From: Flavihumibacter stibioxidans | GTDB taxonomy: Bacteria; Bacteroidota; Bacteroidia; Chitinophagales; Chitinophagaceae | NCBI RefSeq assembly: GCF_014332695.1 | Contig: NZ_MBUA01000027.1 | Location: 124,001-188,000, forward strand | Direction of reading: 5' to 3' | DNA length: 64,000 bases | Position numbers and translations under genes: made by a program | Notes under the pieces: generated by a model | What the model was told of the DNA's origin: nothing | Databases searched by the model: none | What the model saw: only the letters and a program-made list of their open reading frames with translations | Shown: positions 54,416 through 63,463 of the stretch, one piece after another | Layout of the letters: every line of letters starts with the position of its first letter | Numbering within the stretch: position 1 is the stretch's first letter

Positions 54416-54536
54416 GTTTCAGATCATTTTTTTGGTCAGGATGGCAAAAATAACGTTTCAGCGTAAAAAAAGCGGAACAAACCATCTTGGCAGTTGTTAT
54501 GGAATGGCAGATTTTTGCAGGCCGAAACAAATATTC

Positions 54537-55037
54537 ATGTACACAATCATATCCGGTACCAACCGAACGGGCAGTAATACGATTAAAATCGCTACACAAT
54601 ACCAGCAATTATTAAAGGAAAAAGGCATTGAAGCAAGGTTGGTTTCCCTCGAAAACCTGGACGTCAGTACCCGGAACCAGGCCATCAAATCACTGGAAGA
54701 AGAGATACTGGTTCCCACCCAAAAGTTCATTTTTATTTCTCCGGAATACAACGGGAGCATTCCCGGTGTGCTGAAATCTCTCTTTGACAGCAGTGATATC
54801 CAGCGGGCCTGGTGGGGTAAAAAAGCCCTGCTGACCGGCGTTTCCACCGGGCGGGCAGGCAATCTTCGGGGGATGGAGCACCTGACCGGCATCCTTAATT
54901 ATATGAAGGTGGTGGTGCACCCGAATAAACTACCGATTTCGGTGGTGACGGTTTTACTGAATCCCGATGGTTCCGTAAAGGATGAACCGACCCTTAAAGC
55001 CATTAACCAGCAATTGAATGAGTTTATTGAGTTTTAA
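54537..55037 (+). CDS. NADPH-dependent FMN reductase family protein
   Basis: A flavodoxin-like oxidoreductase of 166 residues from the ATG at 54537; the frame to 54405 would extend into the divergent promoter. ISGTNRTGSNT is the FMN phosphate loop and PEYNGSIPGVLKSLFD the conserved flavin-ring segment. Such enzymes reduce flavins, quinones or azo compounds. A promoter-like TTGG-N19-GATTTTTG (54487-54517) precedes it. It ends 9 bp before the phosphoesterase. Confidence 0.88.
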   Translation: MYTIISGTNRTGSNTIKIATQYQQLLKEKGIEARLVSLENLDVSTRNQAIKSLEEEILVPTQKFIFISPEYNGSIPGVLKSLFDSSDIQRAWWGKKALLTGVSTGRAGNLRGMEHLTGILNYMKVVVHPNKLPISVVTVLLNPDGSVKDEPTLKAINQQLNEFIEF

Positions 55038-55046
55038 ATTTAATCT

Positions 55047-56288
55047 ATGCGTAATTCCGGATTTATATGGGTGATTGTCTTCGTTTTGCTGGCACTGGAC
55101 CTCTATATTTTTCAGGTACTTAAGCTTGTGAGCCAATCCCTGAGCCCGAAACTCAGGCTGGTCCTGTTCGGCGCCTACTGGGCGGTGGCGATCCTTGCCG
55201 TACTGGTATTCATCTTTTTGCCCAATCTGCAATCAGAGCAATGGCCTAAATCACTGCGCACTTACCTGGTGGCCATTATCATCGGGCTGTTTTTTGCAAA
55301 ACTGATCAGTTCAATGTTTTTTGTGGTGGATGACCTCCGCCGTGGCACCACCTGGATTGCGTCCAGGTTCTCCGGCTCTTCATCCCTCCAATCTGCTGAA
55401 AACGGAATTACCCGATCTGCCTTTCTTTCCTGGCTGGGGCTGGCAGCAGGTAGTACGCTGTTCGGGACCCTTGTTTACGGGTTTACCAATAAGTATAATT
55501 ACAATGTAAAAAAGCTGAAGCTGGCTTTTGAGAACCTGCCCGGTGCGTTTAAGGGTATGAAGATCCTTCACATCAGTGATATCCATGCGGGCAGCTTCAC
55601 CGATCACCAGGCAGTTCGGAAAGGAATTGAAAAAATCCTGCACCAGCAGGCAGATATCATATTATTTACCGGTGACCTGGTGAATGACCGTGCCGTGGAA
55701 ATGGATGAGTTTAAAAAACTGTTCGCAAAACTGGATGCACCCATGGGGGTTTATTCAGTGTTGGGAAACCATGATTATGGAGATTACTACCGATGGGAAT
55801 CTGACCGGGTAAAAATGGATAACCTGGAGAGCCTGAAGGGCGTTCATGCTGAAATGGGCTGGCGCCTGTTAATGAATGAACATGTGGTGCTGGAAAAAGA
55901 CGGGCACCAGATTGCTTTGCTGGGAATTGAAAACTGGAGTGCCAAGGGGAATTTTCCCAAATATGGAAAGCTGCCCGATGCTTATGCAGGGGCGGATAAA
56001 TATCCCTTTAAAATCCTGATGAGCCATGATCCCAGTCATTGGGATGGAGAGGTTCGGGAACGATACGGGGACATAGACCTGATGCTGAGCGGGCATACTC
56101 ACGGCATGCAGTTTGGGGTGGAAATTCCGGGCTTCAGGTGGAGTCCGGTTCAATATATGTATCGCCAGTGGGCAGGATTGTATGAATCGGGCAAACAGAA
56201 ATTGTATGTAAACCGCGGTTTCGGGTTTATAGGCTATCCCGGCCGCGTGGGAATATTGCCCGAGATAACGGTAATCGAGCTTGTTTGA
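55047..56288 (+). CDS. membrane-anchored metallophosphoesterase (YaeI-like)
   Basis: A 413-residue protein. The first 150 residues carry four hydrophobic helices; the rest is a calcineurin-like phosphoesterase. Metal ligands appear in order as DIHAG, GDLVND, GNHDYG, SHDPSH and GHTHG. The closest described relatives hydrolyse lipid-linked phosphates such as UDP-diacylglucosamine, but the substrate here is not known. It is probably co-transcribed with the flavin reductase. Confidence 0.9.
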   Translation: MRNSGFIWVIVFVLLALDLYIFQVLKLVSQSLSPKLRLVLFGAYWAVAILAVLVFIFLPNLQSEQWPKSLRTYLVAIIIGLFFAKLISSMFFVVDDLRRGTTWIASRFSGSSSLQSAENGITRSAFLSWLGLAAGSTLFGTLVYGFTNKYNYNVKKLKLAFENLPGAFKGMKILHISDIHAGSFTDHQAVRKGIEKILHQQADIILFTGDLVNDRAVEMDEFKKLFAKLDAPMGVYSVLGNHDYGDYYRWESDRVKMDNLESLKGVHAEMGWRLLMNEHVVLEKDGHQIALLGIENWSAKGNFPKYGKLPDAYAGADKYPFKILMSHDPSHWDGEVRERYGDIDLMLSGHTHGMQFGVEIPGFRWSPVQYMYRQWAGLYESGKQKLYVNRGFGFIGYPGRVGILPEITVIELV

Positions 56289-56414
56289 TGATCAGCGGCT
56301 TCAGACTTTTCAAAACGAGAAAAGTTTAATGTTTTATTCTTTGATTTTAATTTAACAGGCACGCATAACCGTTGGCATATAACTTGGGCTACCTTTCATT
56401 CAAATACCAACTGT

Positions 56415-57008
56415 ATGAAATCCAGACTCGTGTTACTAGTGGCCTCATTGATGGCCGTTTCATTCCTGCAGGCGCAGGGCTTGCATTTTGGCATTAAAGG
56501 CGGTGCCAATATTACCAAGGTTGATGGCAAAGCCATGGCAGATGAATTCAATTATGGTTACCATCTTGGTGGTTTTGCGGAAGTAGGACTCGGTAAAAAA
56601 TGGTTTATCCAGCCAGAGCTGCTATGGACCGAATACAAGACCCGCACTGCTGATGATTTTGAAGACATCATCAACAACGCGGTGGAAGGTTCCAGTCGCC
56701 AGGAGGTTAAACTGAATTATTTATCTATTCCGATCACCCTGAACTATCGATTGCTGGATTGGTTCTCTGTGCATGCCGGTCCGCAGTTCGGGGTGCTGCT
56801 GAACTCAGACAAAAACCTGCTGGAGAATGGCAGGGATGCTTTCAATGCCGGGGTGGTGTCCGTTGCGGCAGGTGCCCAGCTGAATTTCGGAGCCTTTCGT
56901 ATTACCGGGCGCTATTTCACCAACCTCAATGAGATCAACTCCGGGGACATTGACAATGCCTGGAAGAACAAAGGTTTCCAGGTGGGTGTGGGGATAAAGA
57001 TATTGTAG
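56415..57008 (+). CDS. outer membrane beta-barrel (porin family) protein
   Basis: A 197-residue protein with a signal peptide (ends LQAQG) and an opening FGIKGGANITKVDG, typical of the small PorT-like/OMP_b-brl barrels of Bacteroidota. Alternating strands end at FQVGVGIKIL. No specific role. It precedes dapD by 63 bp. Confidence 0.85.
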   Translation: MKSRLVLLVASLMAVSFLQAQGLHFGIKGGANITKVDGKAMADEFNYGYHLGGFAEVGLGKKWFIQPELLWTEYKTRTADDFEDIINNAVEGSSRQEVKLNYLSIPITLNYRLLDWFSVHAGPQFGVLLNSDKNLLENGRDAFNAGVVSVAAGAQLNFGAFRITGRYFTNLNEINSGDIDNAWKNKGFQVGVGIKIL

Positions 57009-57071
57009 CAGGAGGGGAAGGGTGAAGTGAAAAGGTCTTTATCTGTATTTTCGCCAAAATTTCAACAAGCA

Positions 57072-57884
57072 ATGTCATTACAAGACCAGATAATTCAGGC
57101 CTGGAACAACCGGGAACTCCTGAAAGACCAAACCTACAGCGATGCGGTTCGTGCCGTAATGGAAGAAGTGGATAAAGGCCGCCTGCGGGTGGCAAGCCCC
57201 GGCGAAAATGGCTGGGTGGTAAATGAATGGGTGAAGCAGACCATCCTGATGTATTTCGGGATTCAGCAGATGAAGACCTGGGAAATGCCTCCCTTTGAAT
57301 TCTATGACAAGATGGAGCTTAAAAAGAACTACGCATCCCTGGGTGTTCGCGCGGTTCCTCATGCGGTTGCCCGATATGGCGCCTATATTGCCAGGAATGT
57401 GGTGCTGATGCCCAGTTATGTAAACATCGGGGCCTATGTAGATGAAGGTACCATGGTTGATACCTGGGCTACCGTAGGAAGCTGCGCGCAGATAGGCAAG
57501 GGGGTTCACCTGAGTGGGGGCGTTGGGATCGGCGGCGTGCTGGAACCGCTCCAGGCTGCACCGGTTATTATTGAAGATGGCTGTTTCATCGGCTCCCGCT
57601 GTATTGTGGTAGAAGGTGTACATGTGGAAAAAGAAGTGGTGCTCGGCGCCAATGTGGTACTCACCCAGAGTACCAGGATCATTGATGTAAGCGGCGCAGA
57701 ACCTGTGGAATACAAGGGCCGTGTTCCGGCCAGGTCCGTGGTGATTCCCGGTACCTATCCCAAGAAGTTTCCTGCCGGCGAATACAATGTAAGCTGCGCC
57801 CTGATCATTGGCCAGCGCAAGCCCAGCACCGACCTGAAGACAAGTTTGAATGATGCCCTGCGCGATTTTAATGTAAGCGTATAG
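57072..57884 (+). CDS. dapD: 2,3,4,5-tetrahydropyridine-2,6-dicarboxylate N-succinyltransferase
   Basis: Succinylates tetrahydrodipicolinate in the succinylase branch of diaminopimelate synthesis. I chose the ATG at 57072, giving 270 residues like the family; 57027 adds a leader. The left-handed beta-helix of hexapeptide repeats spans about 110-235 (GTMVDTWATVGSCAQIG, GGVGIGGVLEP, EDGCFIGSRC). Its presence with dapB shows the genome uses an acylated DAP route (inference). The stop TAG overlaps the next gene's GTG start by one base. Confidence 0.95.
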   Translation: MSLQDQIIQAWNNRELLKDQTYSDAVRAVMEEVDKGRLRVASPGENGWVVNEWVKQTILMYFGIQQMKTWEMPPFEFYDKMELKKNYASLGVRAVPHAVARYGAYIARNVVLMPSYVNIGAYVDEGTMVDTWATVGSCAQIGKGVHLSGGVGIGGVLEPLQAAPVIIEDGCFIGSRCIVVEGVHVEKEVVLGANVVLTQSTRIIDVSGAEPVEYKGRVPARSVVIPGTYPKKFPAGEYNVSCALIIGQRKPSTDLKTSLNDALRDFNVSV

Positions 57885-58795
57885 TGGCTGAATTAACTGA
57901 TCATAAAAAACTGCACTGGATTGGTATCCTCATTACTTTTTCCGGTGCAGTTTTGTTTTCAACCAAGGCCGTACTGGTGAAAATGGCCTTCCGCGATGTA
58001 AAGCTCGATGTCATCACACTGCTGGCCTTGCGCATGGTTTTTTCCCTGCCCTTTTTTTTGCTGGCGGCCTGGTGGGTGCGCCGGAAAGAACCTGCCAGCC
58101 TTAGTTCCAGGCAATGGGTGCTGGTATTCCTGACCGGACTGATGGGTTATTATGTGAGCAGTTGGTTCGATTTCGTAGGCTTGCAATTCATTTCTGCGGG
58201 ACTGGAAAGACTGATTCTTTTTTTGTATCCCAGTTTCACTGCACTGATCAATTTTTTTGTATTTAAGCAGGTGCTGGGGAAGCGGCAAAAATGGGCTTTA
58301 TTGCTTACCTATATTGGAATCGGTATTGCTTACTATGGGGAGTTCAGGCTGGATGCCGGTAATCCCAATTTCATGCTGGGCAGCCTGGCGGTATTTGCCT
58401 GTTCCATTACCTATGCCATTTATATGTCGGGTAGTGGTCGGTTGATTCCGCAGGTAGGTGTTACCCGTTATACAGCCTATGCCATGTTATCAGCCACTGT
58501 TGGAGTGTTTGTACATTTTCTGCTGACGCATCAAATTGGAGAAACACAGTTTACACCGGAGATATGGAAATTCGGGTTCCTGCTGGCAATCCTTTCAACG
58601 GTTGTGCCTTCTTTTTTGATATCTGCCGGAATGAAAAGGATCGGCTCCAATAATACGGCCATTGTTTCCAGTATTGGACCTATATCAACGATTATCCAGG
58701 CCAATATTTTTTTGGGCGAAGTAATACATACGCAACAGATTATTGGTACAGCATTGGTGATAGTGGGAGTGTTGCTGATCGGGTGGAAGAAATGA
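57884..58795 (+). CDS. EamA-family (DMT superfamily) transporter
   Basis: A 303-residue inner membrane protein with ten predicted helices in two EamA repeats (about 12-140 and 155-300). It begins at GTG, sharing a G with the dapD stop (TAGTG), so translation is coupled. The substrate is unknown; many relatives export amino acids or metabolites, which would fit a link to dapD. Confidence 0.9.
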   Translation: MAELTDHKKLHWIGILITFSGAVLFSTKAVLVKMAFRDVKLDVITLLALRMVFSLPFFLLAAWWVRRKEPASLSSRQWVLVFLTGLMGYYVSSWFDFVGLQFISAGLERLILFLYPSFTALINFFVFKQVLGKRQKWALLLTYIGIGIAYYGEFRLDAGNPNFMLGSLAVFACSITYAIYMSGSGRLIPQVGVTRYTAYAMLSATVGVFVHFLLTHQIGETQFTPEIWKFGFLLAILSTVVPSFLISAGMKRIGSNNTAIVSSIGPISTIIQANIFLGEVIHTQQIIGTALVIVGVLLIGWKK

Positions 58796-58850
58796 GTGTG
58801 GGAGTTAGGTAACAACGGTGCGGGAAGTGGTGAAAAAAAGTTTTCAGATT

Positions 58851-58882
58851 TTTGGAGGGAATTATTCTTTGTGTATATTTGC
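58851..58882 (+). promoter_or_regulatory. promoter for tRNA-Leu
   Basis: TTTG (58851-58854), a 19-bp spacer, and TATATTTGC (58874-58882): an exact match to the Bacteroidota -33/-7 consensus. Transcription should start a few bases later, about 15-20 nt before the tRNA. Confidence 0.85.
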
Positions 58883-58905
58883 ACCCCGTTACACAAACAA
58901 CGGAT

Positions 58906-58987
58906 GCCCAGGTGGCGAAATTGGTAGACGCACCGTCTTCAGGTGGCGGCGCCGCGAGGTGTGCTGGTTCGAATCCAGTCCTGGGCA
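58906..58987 (+). tRNA. tRNA-Leu (anticodon CAG)
   Basis: An 82-nt cloverleaf. Acceptor GCCCAGG pairs with CCTGGGC. The D arm is GGCGAAATTGGTAGACGC. Anticodon stem CCGTC/GGCGG encloses loop TTCAGGT, with CAG in positions 34-36. A long variable arm (class II) follows, then T arm GCTGG-TTCGAAT-CCAGT and discriminator A. CCA is not encoded. It reads CUG codons. Confidence 0.96.
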
Positions 58988-58988
58988 C

Positions 58989-59040
58989 AAAATAAGTGAA
59001 ACCCTTGATAGCAACAGCTTTCAAGGGTTTCACTTATTTT
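58989..59040 (+). terminator. terminator of tRNA-Leu
   Basis: A perfect 20-bp stem: 58989-59008 pairs with 59021-59040 (TCAAGGGTTTCACTTATTTT) around a 12-nt loop, ending in a short T run. The arms are A-rich/T-rich at the base, so it may work in both directions. Confidence 0.92.
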
Positions 59041-59405
59041 ATCGTGATATTTATCCTAACGGTGTGTGACTTTAATCATTCTGGTTATATATATGTTGAA
59101 TTATATTCACTTTTGAAATTAACCTGTTTAATTTCTTCCTCCAGTTATTTTACCGATATCCCTTGTATTCCAGTGTGGTGAGCATCTGTATGGTAAAAAT
59201 ATTTCAGGGTATCAGCCAACTTTAATACCGTGATGGCAGCACAATATTCACGGGAAAACTTCCGACCAATGTACTTACAGTGAAAATAGACCTACTGCCC
59301 TAAAGCAACCTAAGGTTGAGTGATTTAGGATATTGCCAATGCTCATTGGCATCAGTAAGGGTGGTTGCAGATGTAGTTATTATTGATTCACTAAATACAA
59401 CAATC
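59041..59405. other. gene-free interval
   Basis: No credible ORF or RNA gene. Two small dyads are visible: CAACC-TAA-GGTTG (59306-59318) and GCCAATG-CT-CATTGGC (59335-59350), upstream of the lipoprotein gene; they could be regulatory. No clear TAnnTTTG promoter was found. Confidence 0.5.
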
Positions 59406-60458
59406 GTGAAACACTTATATAAACAACTGGTCCTGGTTGTGGTATTTTCCCTTGTATTATTCAGCTGTCAGAAAGAAGTTGTGAACGATGCCCGGATTGC
59501 CGAAAATGATTTACTGAACAGTGCTGCCATAAAATTGCCATCTGATTCCAGGGCAGGATCCAAAACCGCCCAGTCAGTGCAGGTTAATGTAAGGGGAATA
59601 AGCAGGCATTACCAGATTTTAACGACTGAACCATGGACATATCAGACATGGTCCTATAACTGGGCTGAAAGAAATGATGCGCTTGCTTCCTTTGATGAAT
59701 ATTTTACGCTGACAACCTCCGGTAACCCCAGCTCCGGCCAGATTGAACGTGGAAAACATAAAGCTTTCCAGGATAACAAATGTAATTTCTGGTATGGAAC
59801 ACCTTTGCAGGTTGTTAGTTTTATTGCCGGGGAGGAACAGCCTAAAACCGTAACCTGTACCCCCAAAGTGCCGGGTACCTATCCGGAAAAAACAGGATGG
59901 ACTCTTGAAATTGTTGACGGCCGCTCAGTAGATGTACACCTTACCAATATTTTTGTGGCATCGGCCTCCTTCCTGGAAAAAACAACCGGCAGCAATAGCT
60001 GGTCGAAGAAATATTCATTTTCCATGCGAAATGATGACCTGACATCCAGGCTTACAGACCTGAAAATTGAATTGATACACAATGGCCAGGTTATTGAAAC
60101 CCGCACTCCGGACCATACCCTGCAGGATAATGCTAACTGGCATTATGAAGTAAACGCAGGTATATACGGAAACCCTGATGTTTTTTATGCTTTTGATAGC
60201 GGTGTAGGAAGTGATAAGTCGGTCAATGCCATACAAAGGGGCGAAGGAGACGATTTTCCCGGCAATGATAATGAAGGAGGTTCCCGTGCATTGATTCCTG
60301 AACAGACTTTTTCCGGCCTGACCCTGGAAGGTAATTATTCAGTGAGGATCAGTGGAGTGGTAAAGGGTAACAGCTTTACCGCAGATAAATTGTTTTCTAT
60401 CAGCCAGGATCTGGTGTCTGAAGGATGCCATGATGATTCCCATGACGAACCCCATTAG
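59406..60458 (+). CDS. hypothetical lipoprotein
   Basis: I do not recognise the family. The GTG at 59406 is the preferred start: KHLYKQLVLVVVFSLVLFSC gives a short signal with an LFSC lipobox, whereas the longer frame opens with TTG at 59316. The 350-residue product is beta-rich (ISRHYQILTTEPW, WTLEIVDGRSVDVHL, NYSVRISGVVKG) and ends in a His/Asp-rich tail (CHDDSHDEPH) that could bind metal. It shares an SCQKE lipobox context with the next gene. A hairpin (60472-60506) follows. Confidence 0.75.
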   Translation: MKHLYKQLVLVVVFSLVLFSCQKEVVNDARIAENDLLNSAAIKLPSDSRAGSKTAQSVQVNVRGISRHYQILTTEPWTYQTWSYNWAERNDALASFDEYFTLTTSGNPSSGQIERGKHKAFQDNKCNFWYGTPLQVVSFIAGEEQPKTVTCTPKVPGTYPEKTGWTLEIVDGRSVDVHLTNIFVASASFLEKTTGSNSWSKKYSFSMRNDDLTSRLTDLKIELIHNGQVIETRTPDHTLQDNANWHYEVNAGIYGNPDVFYAFDSGVGSDKSVNAIQRGEGDDFPGNDNEGGSRALIPEQTFSGLTLEGNYSVRISGVVKGNSFTADKLFSISQDLVSEGCHDDSHDEPH

Positions 60459-60471
60459 TTTGTAAAATTCT

Positions 60472-60506
60472 AAACTGCCCTTGTACTTCTGCGGCAGGGG
60501 CAGTTT
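60472..60506 (+). terminator. terminator-like hairpin after lipoprotein gene
   Basis: AAACTGCCC (60472-60480) pairs with GGGCAGTTT (60498-60506) over a 17-nt loop. Only a short T run follows, so it is a weak candidate. The remaining gap to 60765 is AT-rich and without an ORF. Confidence 0.55.
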
Positions 60507-60765
60507 CTGAATATTTATTTTCGGGTATACGATTACGTTATATAATATTTATCCAAAAAAAAATGATCATAATTATAAAATGAATTGATTGAAGTCATCT
60601 TTCCTGATTTTATGTTTTGTTACATTCGAATGTGGTTTAATTAATGCTGCTGGATATTCTAATACCTCTGTAACCCAATATCACTCTGATATTAATTCCT
60701 GTAAGAACTTATATAGATTTTCTCTTTGTTTACGTAATTCATTTTTAACCTAAAAATTAATAATT

Positions 60766-61881
60766 ATGAAAGCGTTTAATACTTTGCTGCGAGCCAGTGT
60801 GTTTTTCGCGAGTGTAATATTATTTGCCAGTTGTCAGAAAGAGGCAATGTTTCCTGATAACCAGGAAGTGCTGGCAAAATATGGTGGCGGATCCGGCGGA
60901 GATGAATCTGTTGGAAACAACCTGTCTTTCCCCGTAATCTGGTCTGAAGGAGCAGAACTGCCTCTGAGAGTAGCGCCTACAGGCCTTACTGACACGGATG
61001 TACTGCTTCAGGGTGGATGGTGGTATGTGTGGGGTGTGGATCCGATTGACCCGCAGGCTCCTATCTATAGTTGCCAGCCCAACCCGGCTAATCCGGCTGT
61101 ATGTCTGGATGGTTCAACTCCCGGAGACGGAACCAGTACAGTTTACAAAGCATACCTGCAGAAGGATGCGAGGAATTTCTGGAAAGCCTACAACGAACCG
61201 GCCACCGAAATCTTAAATGTTGATTCGATTGACTGGGGTGATAACCTGGAGTCAATAGATTGGAATCTTACATCAAAAGTCCGGACAGAAGTGGTATTGT
61301 ATGAAAACCTGCCGGCACCTGTATTACAATATGCCATGAGGCATGTATCAGGATGGGGCGTAGACGAAATGCATGGACTTCAGACTCAACTAAACAATAC
61401 CGTTGTAACCGGACCAGGAAGTAAGGCTACAGTTTTCTCACGGCACGCCAGACTTACCATTCAGCGACTCACTTCATTGTCACCAAACCTCACATGGGAT
61501 GCAACAAACCATATCTGGATAGGCGATGCAAATGCTCCAGTATTCAGCAAGGCAGTGCATGAAGCTGCCGATGGACCCGGATATTACAATGCAGAGGTGA
61601 ATGTGAAGGGTAAGATCATTTTTGGCTATACCTGGGATTTGAAGAAACTCAACGATGGAGCAGGCGTTTACCGGATTACTTTTAGTTTTGATGAATCAGG
61701 ACCTGGTACTGTACTTAATACATTCTTTGATGCTAATACCGGTATCATTACTCCGGCTGAGGAAATCGAAGTTGCAGCGGTAGATGGAGGAGGAGGTGGT
61801 ACCGCTGTGGTTGATTATTTGAACAATCTGACCTATATAGACGTGGTAATTAAAGCCCGTGGCGGAAGAAGTAACAGGTAA
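60766..61881 (+). CDS. hypothetical lipoprotein with Gly-rich segments
   Basis: A 371-residue lipoprotein: signal peptide with FASC lipobox (Cys about 23, then QKE). A Gly-rich patch follows (YGGGSGGDES). The body contains repeated Trp-rich beta stretches (GGWWYVWGVDP, IDWGDNLESIDWN) and ends DGGGGGTAVVDYLNN...KARGGRSNR. Two Cys (SCQPNPANPAVC) could form a disulfide. Family not recognised. The A-rich leader before the ATG suggests strong translation. A strong terminator follows. Confidence 0.8.
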   Translation: MKAFNTLLRASVFFASVILFASCQKEAMFPDNQEVLAKYGGGSGGDESVGNNLSFPVIWSEGAELPLRVAPTGLTDTDVLLQGGWWYVWGVDPIDPQAPIYSCQPNPANPAVCLDGSTPGDGTSTVYKAYLQKDARNFWKAYNEPATEILNVDSIDWGDNLESIDWNLTSKVRTEVVLYENLPAPVLQYAMRHVSGWGVDEMHGLQTQLNNTVVTGPGSKATVFSRHARLTIQRLTSLSPNLTWDATNHIWIGDANAPVFSKAVHEAADGPGYYNAEVNVKGKIIFGYTWDLKKLNDGAGVYRITFSFDESGPGTVLNTFFDANTGIITPAEEIEVAAVDGGGGGTAVVDYLNNLTYIDVVIKARGGRSNR

Positions 61882-61976
61882 TGTATAATCTCTGGTAATA
61901 GTATGGCAAGCGCATGATACGAATTCAGATCCGTCAGATTGGAAATGTTCAGAGGCATTTTGATTAACTGGAACAG

Positions 61977-62023
61977 AAAAAAGAGATTCCTGATAGGTAG
62001 AATTATCAGGGATCTCTTTTTTT
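61977..62023 (+). terminator. terminator after the Gly-rich lipoprotein gene
   Basis: AAAAAAGAGATTCCTGATA (61977-61995) pairs with TATCAGGGATCTCTTTTTT (from 62004) with one G-T wobble, ending in a run of T. Confidence 0.9.
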
Positions 62024-62071
62024 GTGTCAATCCCGCATTGGGTGCTTCATCAAATGATTCAGGAAATATAA

Positions 62072-63277
62072 TCAGAACGCATTCTCCAGGATTACTGCAT
62101 AACCCTGCCCAACTCCAATACACATGGTTACCAATGCATATTTTTTTTGTTGTTTTTGTAATTCCAGGGAAGCAGTATAAATGATCCTTGCACCGGTCAT
62201 TCCCAGCGGGTGCCCCAGTGCAATGGCTCCTCCGTTCGGGTTAATTCTTGGATCATCATCTTTCATCCCCAGTTCACGTATGCAGGCAAGACTTTGTGCG
62301 GCGAAAGCTTCGTTGAGTTCTATTATGTCTATATCGTCCAGTGTAAGGCCGGCTTTCGCCAGGGCCTTTTTGGTGGCTTCAACCGGGCCGATTCCCATGA
62401 TACGGGGCTCGCAACCTATGACTGCACTGGCTAGGATCTTTGCTTTTGGTTGAATACCATGTTTTCTAACGGCCGTTTCTGATGCTACCAGCAATGCCAC
62501 AGCGCCATCATTCAGGCCGGAAGCGTTACCGGCTGTTACAGTGCCATTTTCTTTTTTGAAAGCGGGATTGAGTTTCGCCAGCCCCTCAATGGTGGTGGCG
62601 GGTTTAATAAACTCATCCTGTTCGAAACTGGTATGGCTTTTTTTGCCGGGAATATGCACTGGTAATATTTCTTCCGCGAAACGCCCGCCGGAGGCCGCAT
62701 TGGCTGCCTTCATCTGCGAACGATACGCAAATGCGTCCTGATCCTCCCGACTAATTTTGTATATGGCAGCAAGGTTTTCTGCAGTAACGCCCATCGCGTC
62801 CACCCCGTACATTTTCTCCATTTCGGGATTTATAAACCGCCAGCCAAAACTGCTGTCAAACATTTTCTGGTCCGTGCCAAATGCTTTACTGCTCTTGGAT
62901 AACACATATGGCCCGCGGGTCATGTGCTCCACACCGCCGGCAATAAAGAGTTCGCCATCACCATTATGAATGGCCCTGGCGGCATTTATAACGGCGCTCA
63001 TCCCCGAAGCACATAACCGATTCACAGTTTCCCCGGGAACTGTATAGGGCAGTCCGGCCAGCAGCAGTGACATCCTGGCCACGTTCCTGTTGTCTTCACC
63101 CGCCTGGTTCACACAGCCCAGTATCACATCATCAATTTCGAAAGGTGATATGTTTGCATTCCTTCTCATCAACTCGCGGATCACCATGGCCGCCAGGTCA
63201 TCCGCCCTGACTGGCGCCAGGGTTCCGCCAAAACTTCCGATAGGAGTGCGGATTCCATCAATTATAAATGCTGGCAT
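62072..63277 (-). CDS. acetyl-CoA acyltransferase (3-oxoadipyl-CoA thiolase type)
   Basis: A 401-residue thiolase that cleaves or forms 3-ketoacyl-CoA. RLCASGM has the acyl-accepting Cys (about residue 90), NEAFAAQ and GHPLGMTG hold the catalytic His regions, and CIGVGQG the second Cys. The N-terminal DGIRTPIGSFGG and GGVEHMTRGPYVLSK are typical of PcaF/PaaJ, so 3-oxoadipyl-CoA is the likely substrate, though general fatty-acid thiolase activity is possible. No other pca or paa gene is nearby. Confidence 0.93.
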   Translation of the reverse strand: MPAFIIDGIRTPIGSFGGTLAPVRADDLAAMVIRELMRRNANISPFEIDDVILGCVNQAGEDNRNVARMSLLLAGLPYTVPGETVNRLCASGMSAVINAARAIHNGDGELFIAGGVEHMTRGPYVLSKSSKAFGTDQKMFDSSFGWRFINPEMEKMYGVDAMGVTAENLAAIYKISREDQDAFAYRSQMKAANAASGGRFAEEILPVHIPGKKSHTSFEQDEFIKPATTIEGLAKLNPAFKKENGTVTAGNASGLNDGAVALLVASETAVRKHGIQPKAKILASAVIGCEPRIMGIGPVEATKKALAKAGLTLDDIDIIELNEAFAAQSLACIRELGMKDDDPRINPNGGAIALGHPLGMTGARIIYTASLELQKQQKKYALVTMCIGVGQGYAVILENAF

Positions 63278-63408
63278 CTATGTTTTTTTATGTGGTTTAG
63301 CTGACCAAATTACAAATTTGGCGCGGTTGCAAAAATTGCTGATGTTTCCGGAAGGCAGGACAATTTTCCGTTCATCAAACAGGTTTCCGAAAATCCGGGC
63401 AGCCTTTA

Positions 63409-63416
63409 TAGTTTTG
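63409..63416 (+). promoter_or_regulatory. -7 promoter element for the PaiB-like gene
   Basis: TAGTTTTG fits TAnnTTTG; TTTC at about 63384 is a possible -33 with a spacer near 21 bp. Confidence 0.45.
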
Positions 63417-63463
63417 ATTGAAGCAGTTTAACCATTTTTCATCAGAGATTTTTTAAAATTAAC

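Noticed and set aside
56305-56325. Terminator after the metallophosphoesterase gene
   Set aside because: ACTTTTC/GAAAAGT is a weak, A/T-rich 7-bp stem with no clean T run.
59316-59405. Upstream TTG-started extension of the lipoprotein at 59406
   Set aside because: It would bury the lipoprotein signal behind 30 residues; the GTG at 59406 gives a normal signal peptide.
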